Positions 1-11,284 of a stretch of 64,000 bases of DNA are shown here, in pieces. The stretch is from contig NC_064038.1 of NCBI RefSeq assembly GCF_932526225.1, positions 6,184,741 to 6,248,740 on the forward strand, in the 5' to 3' direction. The notes below the pieces were generated by a model. That model was not told the DNA's origin and made no database searches. It saw only the letters and a program-made list of their open reading frames with translations. Position numbers and translations under genes: made by a program. Source of the DNA: Nematostella vectensis (taxonomy: Eukaryota > Cnidaria > Anthozoa > Actiniaria > Edwardsiidae). How positions within the stretch are numbered: position 1 is the stretch's first letter; each line of letters opens with the position of its first letter.

Positions 1-3000
1 AATGATAATAAAATAAGAGTCACGAGAGACAGTGAAGCTTTTGGTGACGAAGACTTCGATTTGTTGAATAATGGAAAGCTCACAGGAGGCGGGAAACTTG
101 TGCTCGGTGCGGCCCAGAGATGTTTTGGGGGGTGTTTCCAAGAATCATCAATGTTTAAAGGAGATCTCACGAATGTAAACATTTTCAATAAAAAAGGTAC
201 AACTACATATTACCATTGCATGACAGATGCAATGACAGATAGTGACACCCGAATATTGAAATGGAGTACGATACAGAGGGGACATCCTGCGAACGGTACG
301 ATCTCTGCTACGTGTCCCACAAGCTGCAATTCGACCACTGTACAAGGTAATATTTAAAAAAAAATAGCAATGGTTTGCGCTTTCGCCCGCTACAGATAAG
401 ATGGAATTTTTTTTTTCGAGTCAATAGGATCGTATTTAAACCAGAAAAATAAGCAGATAAATTTGATCGCTCGATCAAAACAATTAGTTGACAAATTACG
501 GCAATATGTTAGTTTACTTTCTTGAATGTGAAGCGGTTGCTTATTCGCCATTCACATATTTCAATGCAAAAATTTTATTAGTTACAAAGGGCCGGTAAGT
601 AGAATGATGAGAACCTGGAGGAATATCCATTTTGAAATATAAATGCAAGATAAAACACTGCTATTCGCCTCAATCTAACCTAAAATAATGCTCTATACAT
701 GATAAATACTTTGAATATAGTTTACAATGTCATGAGTACAAACGAAAAACATTGGTATTCCTTTGATCTAGACCCAAGTTGCGAATTCCACTTCCCCAAT
801 CGCAGCACAGAGAACTTTGTTGCTGTGCCCTTGCCAGTCGATCTCTCTGAGTGTACAATCTGCGCTTGGTACTCTCTGTCGAGTGAGTGGAAGGACAACG
901 TAATACTCTCCTACGTCACCAGTGACAACAGCAGCCAACTCCAAGTGGTGATTAAAGCCGACGGAAAACTCGAGCTTATGGTTAACTGGAAAACATTGTG
1001 AGTAAACACGTACGTGTGCTGAGCGTCCAACCTAGGTTGAGTAACTAACCAACCTAGGTTAGATTAAGTGTGTGTGAACACGCTCAAAATAGCCACTTAT
1101 GTGCCGGCAATTACAAAGGATCTGTACAGGACCCGAAATGATCCCAGGACCCGAAACGATCCCAGGACCCGAAACGATCCCCAAAAGTTCCCCAACTGAT
1201 CCCGGGACCCGAAACGATCCCCAAGAGTCCCCGAAATGAACCCCAAGGAATTACAGTAATGGACAACTAAAGGAATGTGTAAGGATTGGCTTTCAGTTTT
1301 AAAAACATATGAAACATTTAGCTTTGTTTGTGTTATTAAAAGGGAATTTACATTAATAGTATTAAGATTTTAATATACGACTGCGGGGGAATACAGTCAG
1401 AAATATACGACTGCGGGGGAATACAGTCAGAAATTGGGGTCAACTAACAATACTTTGTGATAGTAATTTGAAGAACCCGGCGTGGATAAATCATTTTTAC
1501 ATAACAAGCCATAAAAGAAAGTCTTGACAGATAGGACATGCTGCTTTTTATAGGAAGCGAAATGTTTTAGTTTTTTTTTTGCATGTTTGTTTTCGGTGAA
1601 TGAAAGAGTTTGTTTTCGGTGAATAAAAGACCTATCATATCATGAGATCATGCCGGGGTGTACGCACGACTACATGAGGAAGTTCAAAACTCACATAATA
1701 TTGCTTTCAACAAAAGCCACATGGTTGTTCGAGTGTATTACTTAGTGTGCTTTTGTCATTCCATCTTCTCGGCCAAACCGGCTGCCTAAAATGTGTCGGT
1801 AAATATTCGCTCGTGTGAAGAAGGATTTCGTGGTGAAATACATGTTGAGGTTGTCGAATGAATATTAATTTTTAGGGGTGATATTTACCGGAAATGAGAT
1901 TCATAGTGTCAGAGTCATGTGTCGGCAAAATGTTTAGAGTGTGATGGAAGGTCAAATATTTGAATGATCTGAGCAAAGCTGTGCTATGTTTATACATGCT
2001 GTATTTCTTTCAGTAGCAATTAAAAGTTGTGTATTTGTTTTAGACTCTGTTTATGGGTTTAACGCCGGGCAATGTAATAAATAGAAGTATTGTGTTGAAA
2101 TATAATATTTTTAAGTCACGTTGTTTAGAAATCGAGTCGCTGTTAACCCTTAATTATGCTTCAAGAATTGCAAGTATTTCTTCTGCTTTCCCTTTGTCCA
2201 TTACCGCAATTTCTTGGGGTTGATTTCGGGGACTCCTCGGTATCGTTTCGGGTCCGAGGATCAGTTGGGGTACTTTTGGGGATCATTTCGGGTCCTGGGA
2301 TCGTTTCGGGTCCTGGGATCATTTCGGGCCCTGTACAGATCCGCAACCTAGGTTCGGTTGAGCTCAACCATTCCAGGAGGCATGGTTGAGCCCGAGGTTA
2401 CAGGCAAATCTGCTGACAGATCTTGTCAGCTATCGCTTTCCGATGTCAGTCATTTCTTAAATAGTGTTTACTCAATAGTCATTAATGACCACATTTTTTC
2501 GAGATCCGCGTATTTTGCAGGACATTTTACACAATCTTCACAACAAACTAGTTTTCAAGTCAAGGGACAGCGAATCCCTTACGTACTAGCGCAAACAATT
2601 CAACGGAAACGACAAACATAAGAGAAAACATCAGGCAAGGTGGTCCCTAAGGGATTATCTTTAATTTTAGTGAATCTTGTAAACAGAAGCCACGACAGAA
2701 TAACAAGAAGGGCAAAAAAAATCATAATAATCTCAGCAGCAGTTTGACCTCGGAATTCAAATTGTAACACCGTCGCTGTTCCGGCTGAATGATCAACCAA
2801 GGTTAGGAAGAATCTTTCTTTCTCGCGCGCTGCCTGTCTGACTGATCTCCGCGACGCCCTGGGTCCTCGAGGATAACGCATTTCTCCTAACCGCGGTTCA
2901 GTTAACTACAAACTGAACCTAGGCTCACGCTCAAGTGTAAAGCGGCTGCCAAGCAGACTAACGGTTAGGTTAACAAAAAAAAAAACCATCGCATATCAGG

Positions 3001-5879
3001 CATGCAGTTATGTGTCACATCGAGGAATTTTACATTTTCATAAGGGAATGATCTTTTGGTGTTTGTTATTTCTTTCGCACTAGGTCAAGGCTGAGCCCTT
3101 ACTGGTATACATACGATTCCGATCTCAGTAAAATTATTTTTTTACTAGTAAGTAGCCCGAGTATCAGTAGCATGATCCATCAAACGGCACGTGATCGTTC
3201 GTTTCACTTGGCTAAAGTATCAGGCGATTTTATTTTTCAAAAGTCGGAGAGAAAAAAAACTACGCCTGACACAAATACTAGACGCGACGCCTGCCTCCCC
3301 TTTTCAGGCCGCTGTCAAAATACATCTGCTGTCCAATTGTCCCACATAAATGACTCGCGTGGTAGCACAATCAAATGCCCAAATCAAATTATAAACAGTA
3401 TTTATGTAAAGCAAAATTACAGTGGTGTTATGTGCAAGGGTAGTAATTTTAGTAACGACGAACCCCGGTGAGATAACTTGATGTTATGATGTAAAATGAA
3501 TGCTTAAAAAAAAACCTATAGGAAAACGAGTTCACGGCGCAAGAGATTTACAGTTTACGTATATGACTGCAGATCCACCACGAGCAAACCAGACGAAATG
3601 TTCGTGTATCGAATATTATCTTTAACTTGTTTACCAAATATATCTGTAATAAAGCCAATTTCTTGAAGTTGTTGTCATAGATTGATCTGGTTCCGTTTTA
3701 GCCGTGATTCATAACAGTTTAGGCGATTTTCCACCCTCATCCCGGTTCACCTCCTCTACACTCGTAATAAAATACAACAGGGTAGGGAGCTCCACGCCCT
3801 GACAAACACAACTTCGACTCTTCGAGGCAACTTTTTCGGCAGAAAATGGACAGCTTTTCCCTTCAAAATCCTTTATCATAGAAGAATGGTTTCTAAACAC
3901 ATCTTTCGAAGAAAATTATCCAAAAGACCAGAATTTCCCTGCAATTTTTCGCTGCAAAGTTGAAATTTATCGTTCTTCCAGGGTGCTGACAAACAGTCGG
4001 TCCCCTGAGCGCGGTCGGGGCCTGGACAAAATAAAAAATACAATGCAATGCTATGGCAACCGCTGAGATCATTGTATACCCAAACATGAAAATTTTACAG
4101 TATTTGTATCAGGCCCTCTTTTTATCCCTTCCCGGTATATAACTCATAGGGAACAATAAAAGGGCCTGACACTCGGGCTAACTAGTAAGTGACTTTTCCC
4201 ATACACAATTTCTTTTATAAAAACGATTTTTTATTGTTTCGCCTATTCTGAGATTCCTCCAGCGCAAGGCTTTCCGTGTCGCTCGTTTCCCTTGCTCCAG
4301 ATCAACCCTAACCTGAGTATCAGGCCCTTCTATGTTTCTATCGCGCCGGCGAGAAATCAAGACAAGGGCCTGATACATGTACTGTCCGAATCGCATGTTC
4401 TCATACCGGATTCCGGCATGGCTCCTGATTGGTCAAAAAAACAAAGGGTACTCGAATGGGACGCGCTGATTGGTTCAGCTATATAAAGTACCCTAGCCAG
4501 TCGACTGCTCGTTCTCAGAGTAATGGCGGACTCCAAAAGTGCTTTTGACCTAACGTTAGCAGAATCGTTAGAGAAATCGTTTTCTATAACATTTAAACAA
4601 ATTATTTTCCCCTCTTCATTTTCTTCGGAAAAATTCCGCCTGATACTCAGGTTAGATGTTCAAATGTTTTGCCAAGGCGGTCATTGCTTGGTTTATTTAT
4701 TTTTTGGTATTGTTTTTCGAAGCGAAGATCTACTAGTTATATCAAAGGCGCTAGATTCATAGAAGCTGCTTAATACTACAGACATCATTAGTCGTAGCTA
4801 TCAAATTTTTAGACAGACCAGACGCCGAATATACGCAGAATGCTTCAGATGCTTGGGATTGTTTGCGGCGCTTCCCGCGAGTTGTTGATTGAGTGAGCTT
4901 ATCAAATAATGGCATTTGTGTTCAAGCAGCGGTTAGTCTATTTAGACGAAATAGCCTGTAGTAAATTGCTGATGTAAGTATCCTGTAGTAATTTAGTGAT
5001 GTGTGGATCTGCAGTCATATACTTAAATCGTAAATCTCCTCAGCCGTGAACTATCTTTGCGTTTCAAGTCATTTAGCATAAAGTTACCCTCACGGGGATT
5101 CATCGTCGTTACTAAAATTATTATCTTTGCACATAACACCAATGTAGGTGCAGCAGAGTTTTTTTTCTGTAGCAAAGGAAACGAGCGACACAGAAAGCTC
5201 TGCGCAGCAGGGTAAGATTCTAACAAATTTTAAGAACATTCTAAGAATACGTCGAGATCAGATAGCAACAAAATATGGTTTTGTTAGTCTGTTTTTTTTT
5301 TTTAATACGATAAAGGCTTTGCGAGGCTTAAATAATTTCAAGCTTAGGACTTAATTATTACATTACAAAACAATTTTAATTTAAAAGTCTGAGATTTGTT
5401 ATCATAAAACCTGATGTGTGAATGTCCATAACACACGCATCATTCTCCATCCAAATGGTTTGAAGCTAGTCTATCCTATTTTCAGCATACAAGACACACT
5501 GGACCTCTCTGGATGGCATAAATTTTGTGTTCAATGGAAGATAAGTGACCAGAAAATACAGCTCCATCGAGATTCTGCAACCCTTGATAACAATAGGTTT
5601 GCTGAGCTAGAAAATCAGAAGGTTAGCAGTGGCGGTGAACTCGTCATTGGAGCAGCACAGAGATGTTACGGTGGTTGTTTCCAAGAATCACTAACATTTC
5701 GCGAAAATCTGACACAAGTAAATATATGGAAAGAAAAGATATCAGGAAATGAAGTAGGTAAACTAAACTGTGGAGGATACAGAGGCTCAAAGCCGACAGC
5801 TTTGCACTGGAAGACAATTCAGGCTCAGCCCTTGAATGGAGCAGTTCGAGTCACGTGTGATGGGGGATGTAGTTCCTGA
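1..5879 (+). CDS. Tandem pentraxin/LamG-like protein, 5'-partial, three exons
   Basis: Exons read at 1-346 (open at the window edge), 721-997 and 5486-5879, joined in phases 1 and 2; donors CAAG|GTAATA and ATT|GTGAGT, acceptors ATATAG and TTTTCAG. The visible product is about 338 residues. Exon 1 is the C-terminal half of one domain (GGGKLVLGAAQRCFGGCF, then GDLTNVNIF, the pentraxin pattern ending in V-N-x-W/F). Exons 2 and 3 form a second complete domain, with W-H-K-F-C-V-Q-W near the classical pentraxin signature, then GAAQRCYGGCFQES and LTQVNIW. The residues that bind calcium in vertebrate pentraxins (E-Q-D in this loop) read A-Q-R in both domains, and both carry an extra Cys pair (RC-x-GGC). 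Secretion and lectin-like binding are inference. Intron 998-5485 is packed with transposons. Stop is TGA at 5877. Family sure; function unknown. Confidence 0.72.
1118..2342 (+). mobile_element. Foldback-type nonautonomous DNA element, copy A
   Basis: A 1225 bp unit begins GGATCTGTACAGG and ends with its reverse complement. The inverted arms run about 145 bp (1118-1264 and 2197-2342) and are themselves built of degenerate 18 bp units of the form GGACCCGAAACGATCCCA. The interior has no convincing ORF; the ORFs in the arms are by-products of the repeats. If the ends are drawn at TGTACAGG, a GATC lies directly on both sides, but GATC is palindromic so this is weak evidence for a 4 bp target duplication. 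It sits in the large intron of the pentraxin-like gene. A 28 bp tandem duplication near 1376-1433 is absent from copy B at 60078-61306. Confidence 0.82.
2343..3140. other. No gene seen; CCTAGGTT palindromes and simple repeats
   Basis: Pentraxin intron sequence. AACCTAGGTT-type palindromes occur at 1032, 1061, 2345 and about 2921, on both sides of copy A. TGAGCGT next to CCTAGGTT near 1020 and its inverted counterpart near 2920-2935 could be the ends of an older element into which copy A inserted. A tract of A lies near 2975. No coding evidence. Confidence 0.3.
3153..4180. mobile_element. Inverted-repeat DNA element with 9 bp target duplication (MULE-like size)
   Basis: The left end TAGCCCGAGTATCAG (3153-3167) matches the inverted right end (4166-4180) at 14 of 15 positions. 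Both ends are flanked directly by ACTAGTAAG (3144-3152 and 4181-4189), a 9 bp target-site duplication. Length is 1028 bp, with no ORF of note. A 9 bp duplication suits Mutator-like elements, but the superfamily call is inference. Confidence 0.65.
3417..5145. repeat. Long inverted repeat overlapping the 3.2-4.2 kb element
   Basis: The segment 3417-3585 is repeated in reverse at about 4998-5145, sharing for example TGGTGTTATGTGCAA, TAATTTTAGTAACGACGA and TATATGACTGCAGATCCAC. A further inverted pair, TGTCGCTCGTTTCC with flanks, lies at 4261-4297 and 5173-5209. A third, TAACCTGAGTATCAGGC, lies at 4309-4325 and 4638-4654. Together these show a composite of nested or overlapping inverted-repeat elements. 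Confidence 0.6.
4420..4762 (+). promoter_or_regulatory. Promoter-like CCAAT/TATA segment and short ORF inside the repeat cluster
   Basis: Two inverted CCAAT boxes (CTGATTGG at 4427 and 4468) precede TATATAAAG at 4481. The first ATG downstream (4523) opens a 79-codon ORF beginning MADSKSAFDLTLAESLEKS that I do not recognise. The spacing resembles a polymerase II promoter and first exon, plausibly belonging to the surrounding transposon. No splice donor or continuation could be established. Confidence 0.3.
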
Positions 5880-8070
5880 TCAGCAGAAGGTATAAACCAT
5901 TAATAGTTTGCAGCTTGCTTAACCCAAAATGCAAAGAAAGCTTATCCAGGGTGAGATTTCCCGTCCAATCACCCTCTCTATCACTACATCCAAAATATTT
6001 CAAAGAGTCTATTGGGCATTGCGTTGCTATGTATTCGAGTTAGAATTTGATGGACTTCGCGTTTTTTTTTACCACAAAAGATCATACGACTTTTCTGTCT
6101 TCAAGCGTAGTCTTTTATTCTTAAAAAAGCCATGTGATCTTGTGTAGTCCAAATATATATAACCTACAAAAACAGTTATAAAGAGCACAAAATCTGTTTA
6201 GGAACATATTAAACATTATTTTTTTCGGGGTCCGGTATCCATCAAATCGCGCGCTCTGATTGGCTCTCCTGAAGTCCGGTATCCTACGAGCGCTGAGCGT
6301 AACGAGCGCTCGTCTGGCGTTACGCTCAGCGCTCGTTTCCGCTCAGTAGGCCCTGGGTCCCCGAGGATGTATCCACATTCAAGAGAAGTTCTTTAGTGAA
6401 TATATCTTATCGTCTGTGGAGGATTTAAAGCGAAAGAAGACATTTCTACGATCAATTCGAGTTGAGAACGAAGTATCAATTTGAACTAAACTATTTTACA
6501 AATTTGTTGGTCAAAACTCAGAAAATGCCTTCTTTGGAGGTTTTGTAACTTTGGAGGATTAAAAACGTTATGTGGAAATACAAAATGGAGTTTATTGCAT
6601 GATCACGAGCGAACAAAATCTTCACGAACCTCGCCTCGTGCAACCATAAGCCCGTAAAGTAAACAAAGTTGGAAAAACTATTTAGGAAAAAAATATTTAT
6701 TAAGTTTATCCTTATCGTTATCTTAAAAAAAGGGCCAAAAACTCAACTTTCCAGAATACTACAGGTTTACCGTGCGCTCGCTTCTAGAACAGTTTCGCGA
6801 CATGGTCTCGGAAAAAAATGATTACGCGCGCACAATTTATCCAAACTATACAAACGAGGTCTCAAATTAATTATTATAAAATGAAGAATCTACTTATGTT
6901 TGTTATTTATTGCTTTAATGGATTTTTTTTTAAATGGCAGTTAAACCTAAAACAATATAGGTGTCTTTGGAAGAATTTAGGTACCATACCCCGTGAGTGA
7001 AAACTGACGCCAAATGTCTTATTTCAATCAGCACATGCTTGTTAACAATAGTGTGTCTTCTATTTTTGATATCTAGTTTCATTCAAAAGTAATTATATTT
7101 CAAAGTTACAGTATGCAAATTTCAGACATATCCGGCGATCAAATTCCGATAACTTTCTATGGATTTATAATTTTAATAGCTGAACACACTCTTTTGTTAG
7201 CGAGGTATTGCTCTATCGAACTGCCAAATTTTATGCAATTCCGAGCAATCTATATGGTACATAAACTCAAAAGTTTAGCGTTTTTTGGTCTAGTTTTTGT
7301 TTTGCCGTAATGCGCTTTTAAAGATTCCTTGATGCTTAATCCCTTTTTCGGATTATAACACTTCACACCTAATCGGGACACGCACGTTAGCCAATAGGGT
7401 TCGACCACTGCTTGACCACATACTTGAGTATCTACGTGCGAGCGTGGAAAACCGACAAAAAACGAGGAAAACCTACGTGTATGATAAGATATTACCAGTA
7501 TTGCCACTGGGCTTATACATTGGCTTTTCTACCTTCCCAAGGATTCTTCTTTTTGCGAGGCATGTTTTTTCTTTGTTATATATACTAAAAATGTTCGAAA
7601 AATGGTAGAACAGAGTAATCGAAGTGTGAGCGCGAGCGCCGATGAAACAAATCACAACACTCGTGGCACGTTGCTCGGTAACGGGCAATTTCGAGTCTAA
7701 TGATAACATGATTAAAAGATTATAACGCGAAATGTGTCATGCTTATAATTCTCCTAAAAAAGTTTTTCGCTTATAGTTTCTAAAATAAAATCGCTGCCGT
7801 AAATATTATTCCAGAATATGGTAGTATTTAATGTAGGGACTCAGTTAATGTAAAAATCGTATTTTCGGTATTTCCGTCCACACGAAACTGCGAATTTTTC
7901 CCGTCGCAGCAGCTTAAAATGGAGTGTGTCAATCCCCTCATTCGAACTGGTGTGGTATCAGTGTGAGCATAATTATCTGGCCAAAACTAAAAAGGACCGG
8001 ACACTTTGTGTGTTACTTTAACATTTTTTATTCAAAAATACGGTATGAAAACTAATCGTGTCATAGAAGC
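5880..8070. other. Intergenic, no gene seen
   Basis: Downstream of the pentraxin-like gene the sequence is AT-rich with no coding pattern on either strand. It contains a GC-rich hairpin (listed separately), an inverted CCAAT box at 6257 and scattered short ORFs without codon structure or family resemblance. Confidence 0.6.
6286..6336. repeat. Perfect 18 bp stem hairpin
   Basis: ACGAGCGCTGAGCGTAAC at 6286-6303 is exactly inverted at 6319-6336, separated by 15 bp that begins with a further GAGCGCTC palindrome. It lies in a locally GC-rich patch starting at a CTGATTGGCT box and probably forms the tip of a small foldback element. Confidence 0.75.
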
Positions 8071-8077
8071 ACAGACG

Positions 8078-8330
8078 GCCCAGGGTGTTAGCGGGTCCGT
8101 CCATAACGCTGTGGCCTAGGTTCGAATCCTGGCTGTGAATGGGGATTTTTCCGAGTCCATGACTTGATCCGTGTTTCTCAAAAGCGAGTTGAAGTTATTC
8201 CCCGTGTCTTTCGGATAAGGTCACTAAGGGTTCCGTCTCTTCAAGCTGCACTATACTAAAGCCTGAGTCGAAGGAACGTAAAAAAAGCATTAGGGACGCA
8301 ATAACCCCTCTGGCGTTGACGACCCCGAGT
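8078..8330 (+). mobile_element. tRNA-derived SINE-like element
   Basis: A perfect polymerase III B box, GGTTCGAATCC, lies at 8109-8119. An A-box-like TTAGCGGGT lies about 30 bp upstream. The body then continues for about 200 bp and ends near GACCCCGAGTGC with an ATATATA/ACACAC simple tail. No cloverleaf of a functional tRNA can be drawn, so it is called SINE-like rather than tRNA. Confidence 0.42.
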
Positions 8331-8339
8331 GCTTACATA

Positions 8340-9700
8340 TATAATACACACACTGGGTTACTGGATTTGGAGCCTAGCTCTGTTGTGCTTTCCGCACCAG
8401 TATAACGGGGGAAGTTATTACAATAATAAACGCCTGTAAACTGCAAATATTGTACAAATAAGATTTTCGGAAAGTTGTTTAAGGTGATTCCCTCGATTTC
8501 TATATCTTTCAAATAACCACAACCCCAATATATCGAAGTCAGATAACTTGAGCTCCACAATAACTCGAACTGATTTCAAGTTCCCAAAATGTTTCAGTAA
8601 TTTCTTTCAACGGTTTTCCTTTCTTTTGAGGTATTCAAACGATTATGTACTGATAAAGATCTAAGCATTTTATGTTTATCCTGTTATAGCAGGTCCTTTG
8701 GAGAGAACTATTCAAAATCATTTGCGTGCATTATACCCAACTTTTAATTTTTCAAGTTAAAACTCTATCATAGGGAACTCACATTTACGGATTGAACAAA
8801 GTTGAGATTATTCCCGAGTTTTGTGGTGTTGTTGATTTAGAAGTTCGTACTGCATGTATCAATGAAAAGTCGGAGCTTCTAAGAGAGCAAGCCGTGCATT
8901 CATCCCTGGGCACGGCTACGAAAATCCACACCGCAAAGCTCTGGAGAAAATACTAAATGTTCGAACCGTTTACGTGAGCTCTGTGTGACAAGTGATGGAA
9001 TCACCTTAATAGCATTGTAACTTTTAGGATAGTGGTCAATAATAGTTGTTAATAGGTATTCCTATGAAGGCGATTTTAACAGGCCTATAGACTTTAGAAG
9101 GGGGAATTGATTAAGGAGAACATGAAGCCCGCTTTAAGCACACCCGCGTTTATTCACACATAAAAGGGTCTTGAAACCGCCATAATTTCTGAAAATATTA
9201 CCCGGCTCTACGAAGGCGGAAAGGTGGTAATAAGGAATGTTTCTGGGTGTTCTTGGAACGGGGTTCCAATCCTTCATGCTATCGCAATTACAAAAAATAG
9301 TCAAAATAGTCAGGTAACAGGCGACTTCACTAAACTGATCACGGGACTTTTCGACAAATTCAAGCCAAAATAAACTCAGAATGGGATGCGTTCGACACGC
9401 CAGAGAAATAAAAACCTTTAAAAAAGTAAACCCTTTTGAAGAGAATCGTTCTGGCTTATTTGTAAGGACTAAATAACTTGTGTTTTGTTGATGTTATTTT
9501 GCCGCCAAAAGGTTGAGCACGCGATAGTTTGCCCCCCACCCCCAAGAAAGTCACGTGATCTGCTAGTGCCCGTCGCCTATTAGATAGCGAAAAAAAGTGG
9601 CAAATTGCATGTGTATTTTCGCTGATTATCGCGAAACGAGTAGAACTTGAAAGTACTACCGCAAACTGCTCTTTGGTTTCAGTTTGTGGAAACCTTTCTC
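8340..9700. other. Intergenic, no gene seen
   Basis: No ORF with plausible protein character on either strand, and no clear repeat. A short C-rich tract lies near 9532-9543. Confidence 0.55.
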
Positions 9701-9711
9701 ATACGCGTATA

Positions 9712-10076
9712 CAGTGGTACCTCTACTAGGCTGCCGACCTTGATCCGTGCCTCTGTGAATCAACAGAAAAGCAGTTAAACTGATAATACGGTACACCATA
9801 TGATGAAAGCCTTGGCTCTCAAAGTCATATTGGGCGCTTGAATGCTCGTTATACAAGCGTCCGTCTCTATAGTAGCCTTTTCATCTTTGTTACAAAGGTC
9901 AAATAATGGGATTTTCTGGCGGCCAGATAGATGCTGAGAGCAACAGCGTCTGCAAAATTTATGGTTTGGAACGCTCAATAGAGGTAGCCGCGCAATCGTA
10001 ATAGGACCCAAAATACAGTTTTTTTAAACAATCTTTCGGGAGATTAAGAAGTGGCTACTTTACAGAGGTACCACTG
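9712..10076. mobile_element. Tc1/mariner-pogo-like MITE
   Basis: The ends CAGTGGTACCTCT (9712) and AGAGGTACCACTG (ending 10076) are exact inverted repeats, directly flanked by TA on both sides (9710-9711 and 10077-10078). A TA duplication with CAGTGGTACCTC-type ends is characteristic of pogo/Tigger-like elements. At 365 bp it is nonautonomous. ORFs inside show no transposase motifs. Confidence 0.7.
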
Positions 10077-10598
10077 TAGCTCTATTAACTGTTGTTGTTT
10101 TAAAAAGCATGCCATCAACAAATACTTGATGTAAAACAAAATCTTAATTTCGAGGGAAAATAAATGGTAAAAGAAAAAAAAGACTTTCTCCGTCTTTACC
10201 CAAGCCTTAAAAAGTTCATATCACTAAAAACAAATTCAGACAACTACTAGCAGGTCTGCGTAGGCGTGGTGGGAACAGGGAAATTAATCAACACTATATC
10301 TTTCATAAGCCAGTTCAGAGTTTAAGAAAAGACGTGGGGGACTAGGTCGAATCGGACCAAATGAGCGGTCTTGGAGAAAAATCCTCCCTACAAAGCCGTT
10401 TTAAAAGATATGGGAAAACCAACCACATTCATGTGTTGCACACTTATTGTTTTACCTATCGACCGCGATTTGTTATGAATACGGCCCGATAAATATTTTT
10501 ACGGATAGATTTACTTCGCTCAGTGATCTAATTTGTTCGACTTCCGCTCGCAAAACATCGATGAAAACATGCAACAACAATTAACTTAGGTACCTCAG

Positions 10599-10704
10599 GT
10601 AAAAACAAAATGATTTTCGTCCACGAAATTCAAGCAATATTGTTCTTAGATTTTAGCAAAAATATTACTTGAATTTCGTGGACGAAAATTATTTTGTTTT
10701 TACC
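10599..10704. mobile_element. 106 bp hairpin MITE
   Basis: The first and last 44 bp are inverted copies with two mismatches, starting GGTAAAAACAAAATGATTTT. It forms a nearly complete hairpin with a loop of about 18 bp and sits between the arms of the 10.26-11.28 kb palindrome. Confidence 0.75.
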
Positions 10705-11031
10705 AAAAAACAATATTGATTTGAATTTTACGGCATAAAAATTGAAACAGCATTTCTACCAATGCATTTTATACTCCGTTTCGGAGTTCGCAGATAAACG
10801 TTTACAGTATTTGAGTGAAGGAATGACTCAGGGTACTCAGAAAATTGCTCCGTAGAAATACCTTTTGCGCCCTGTTCATCCCAAATTGCCCCCTGTACGA
10901 AGTACAATAAAGTCCTCCCGTGTGGCAATGAATGATTTCCCCATATCTTTTAAAGCGGTTTTGTAGAAAGGATTTTTCTTCAAGACCGCAATACAAACTC
11001 TCTTGTGAAATCGCTTTTGGCCCGAAGGAGC

Positions 11032-11104
11032 CAACCTCGTCCCCAAGGTCTTCAGGGTAGACGCCATATTGAAAATTACCCAGAAGACCATGGGGACGAG
11101 GTTG
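11032..11104. mobile_element. 73 bp foldback MITE (CAACCTCGTCCCC ends)
   Basis: CAACCTCGTCCCCAAGGTCTTC-type ends are inverted across 73 bp with one or two mismatches around an ACGCCATATTGAAAAT core. It lies within the right arm of the surrounding palindrome. From memory, similar short units are very common in coral genomes. Confidence 0.6.
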
Positions 11105-11284
11105 CGAAAGAGCCCAGTCCCTCACGGCATTTCTTAAACTCTGAACTGGCTTATTGCTTCGACAAAGGTCTGACACTCAAAACGTCAGCAAAACTACTCG
11201 GTTTTCACAGAAGCGCAAAAAAGAAATGCCATTTCAACCTAGTGTTGATTTATTTCCCTGTTTCCACGAAGAACTCTGATTAGT

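Larger units (their letters stand above)
10262..11275. repeat. 1 kb palindromic element with long inverted arms, hosting two smaller MITEs
   Basis: The left arm (about 10262-10450) contains GGGAAATTAATCAACACT, CCAGTTCAGAGTTTAAGAAA and AAAAATCCTCCCTACAAA. Related sequence in reverse order and orientation lies at about 10940-11275. The arms are diverged and both are interrupted. Transposase coding is absent. Confidence 0.6.

Noticed and set aside
2156-2389. ORFs with GPGI/GPEMIPG repeats, also at 60003-60259 and 61140-61334
   Set aside because: They are translations of the 18 bp units in the foldback arms, present on both strands.
8078-8150. Possible tRNA gene from the perfect B box
   Set aside because: No acceptor or anticodon stem can be paired; it fits a SINE head better.
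10802-11176. 124-codon minus ORF
   Set aside because: It runs through the arm of a palindromic element and a foldback MITE, so the frame is fortuitous.
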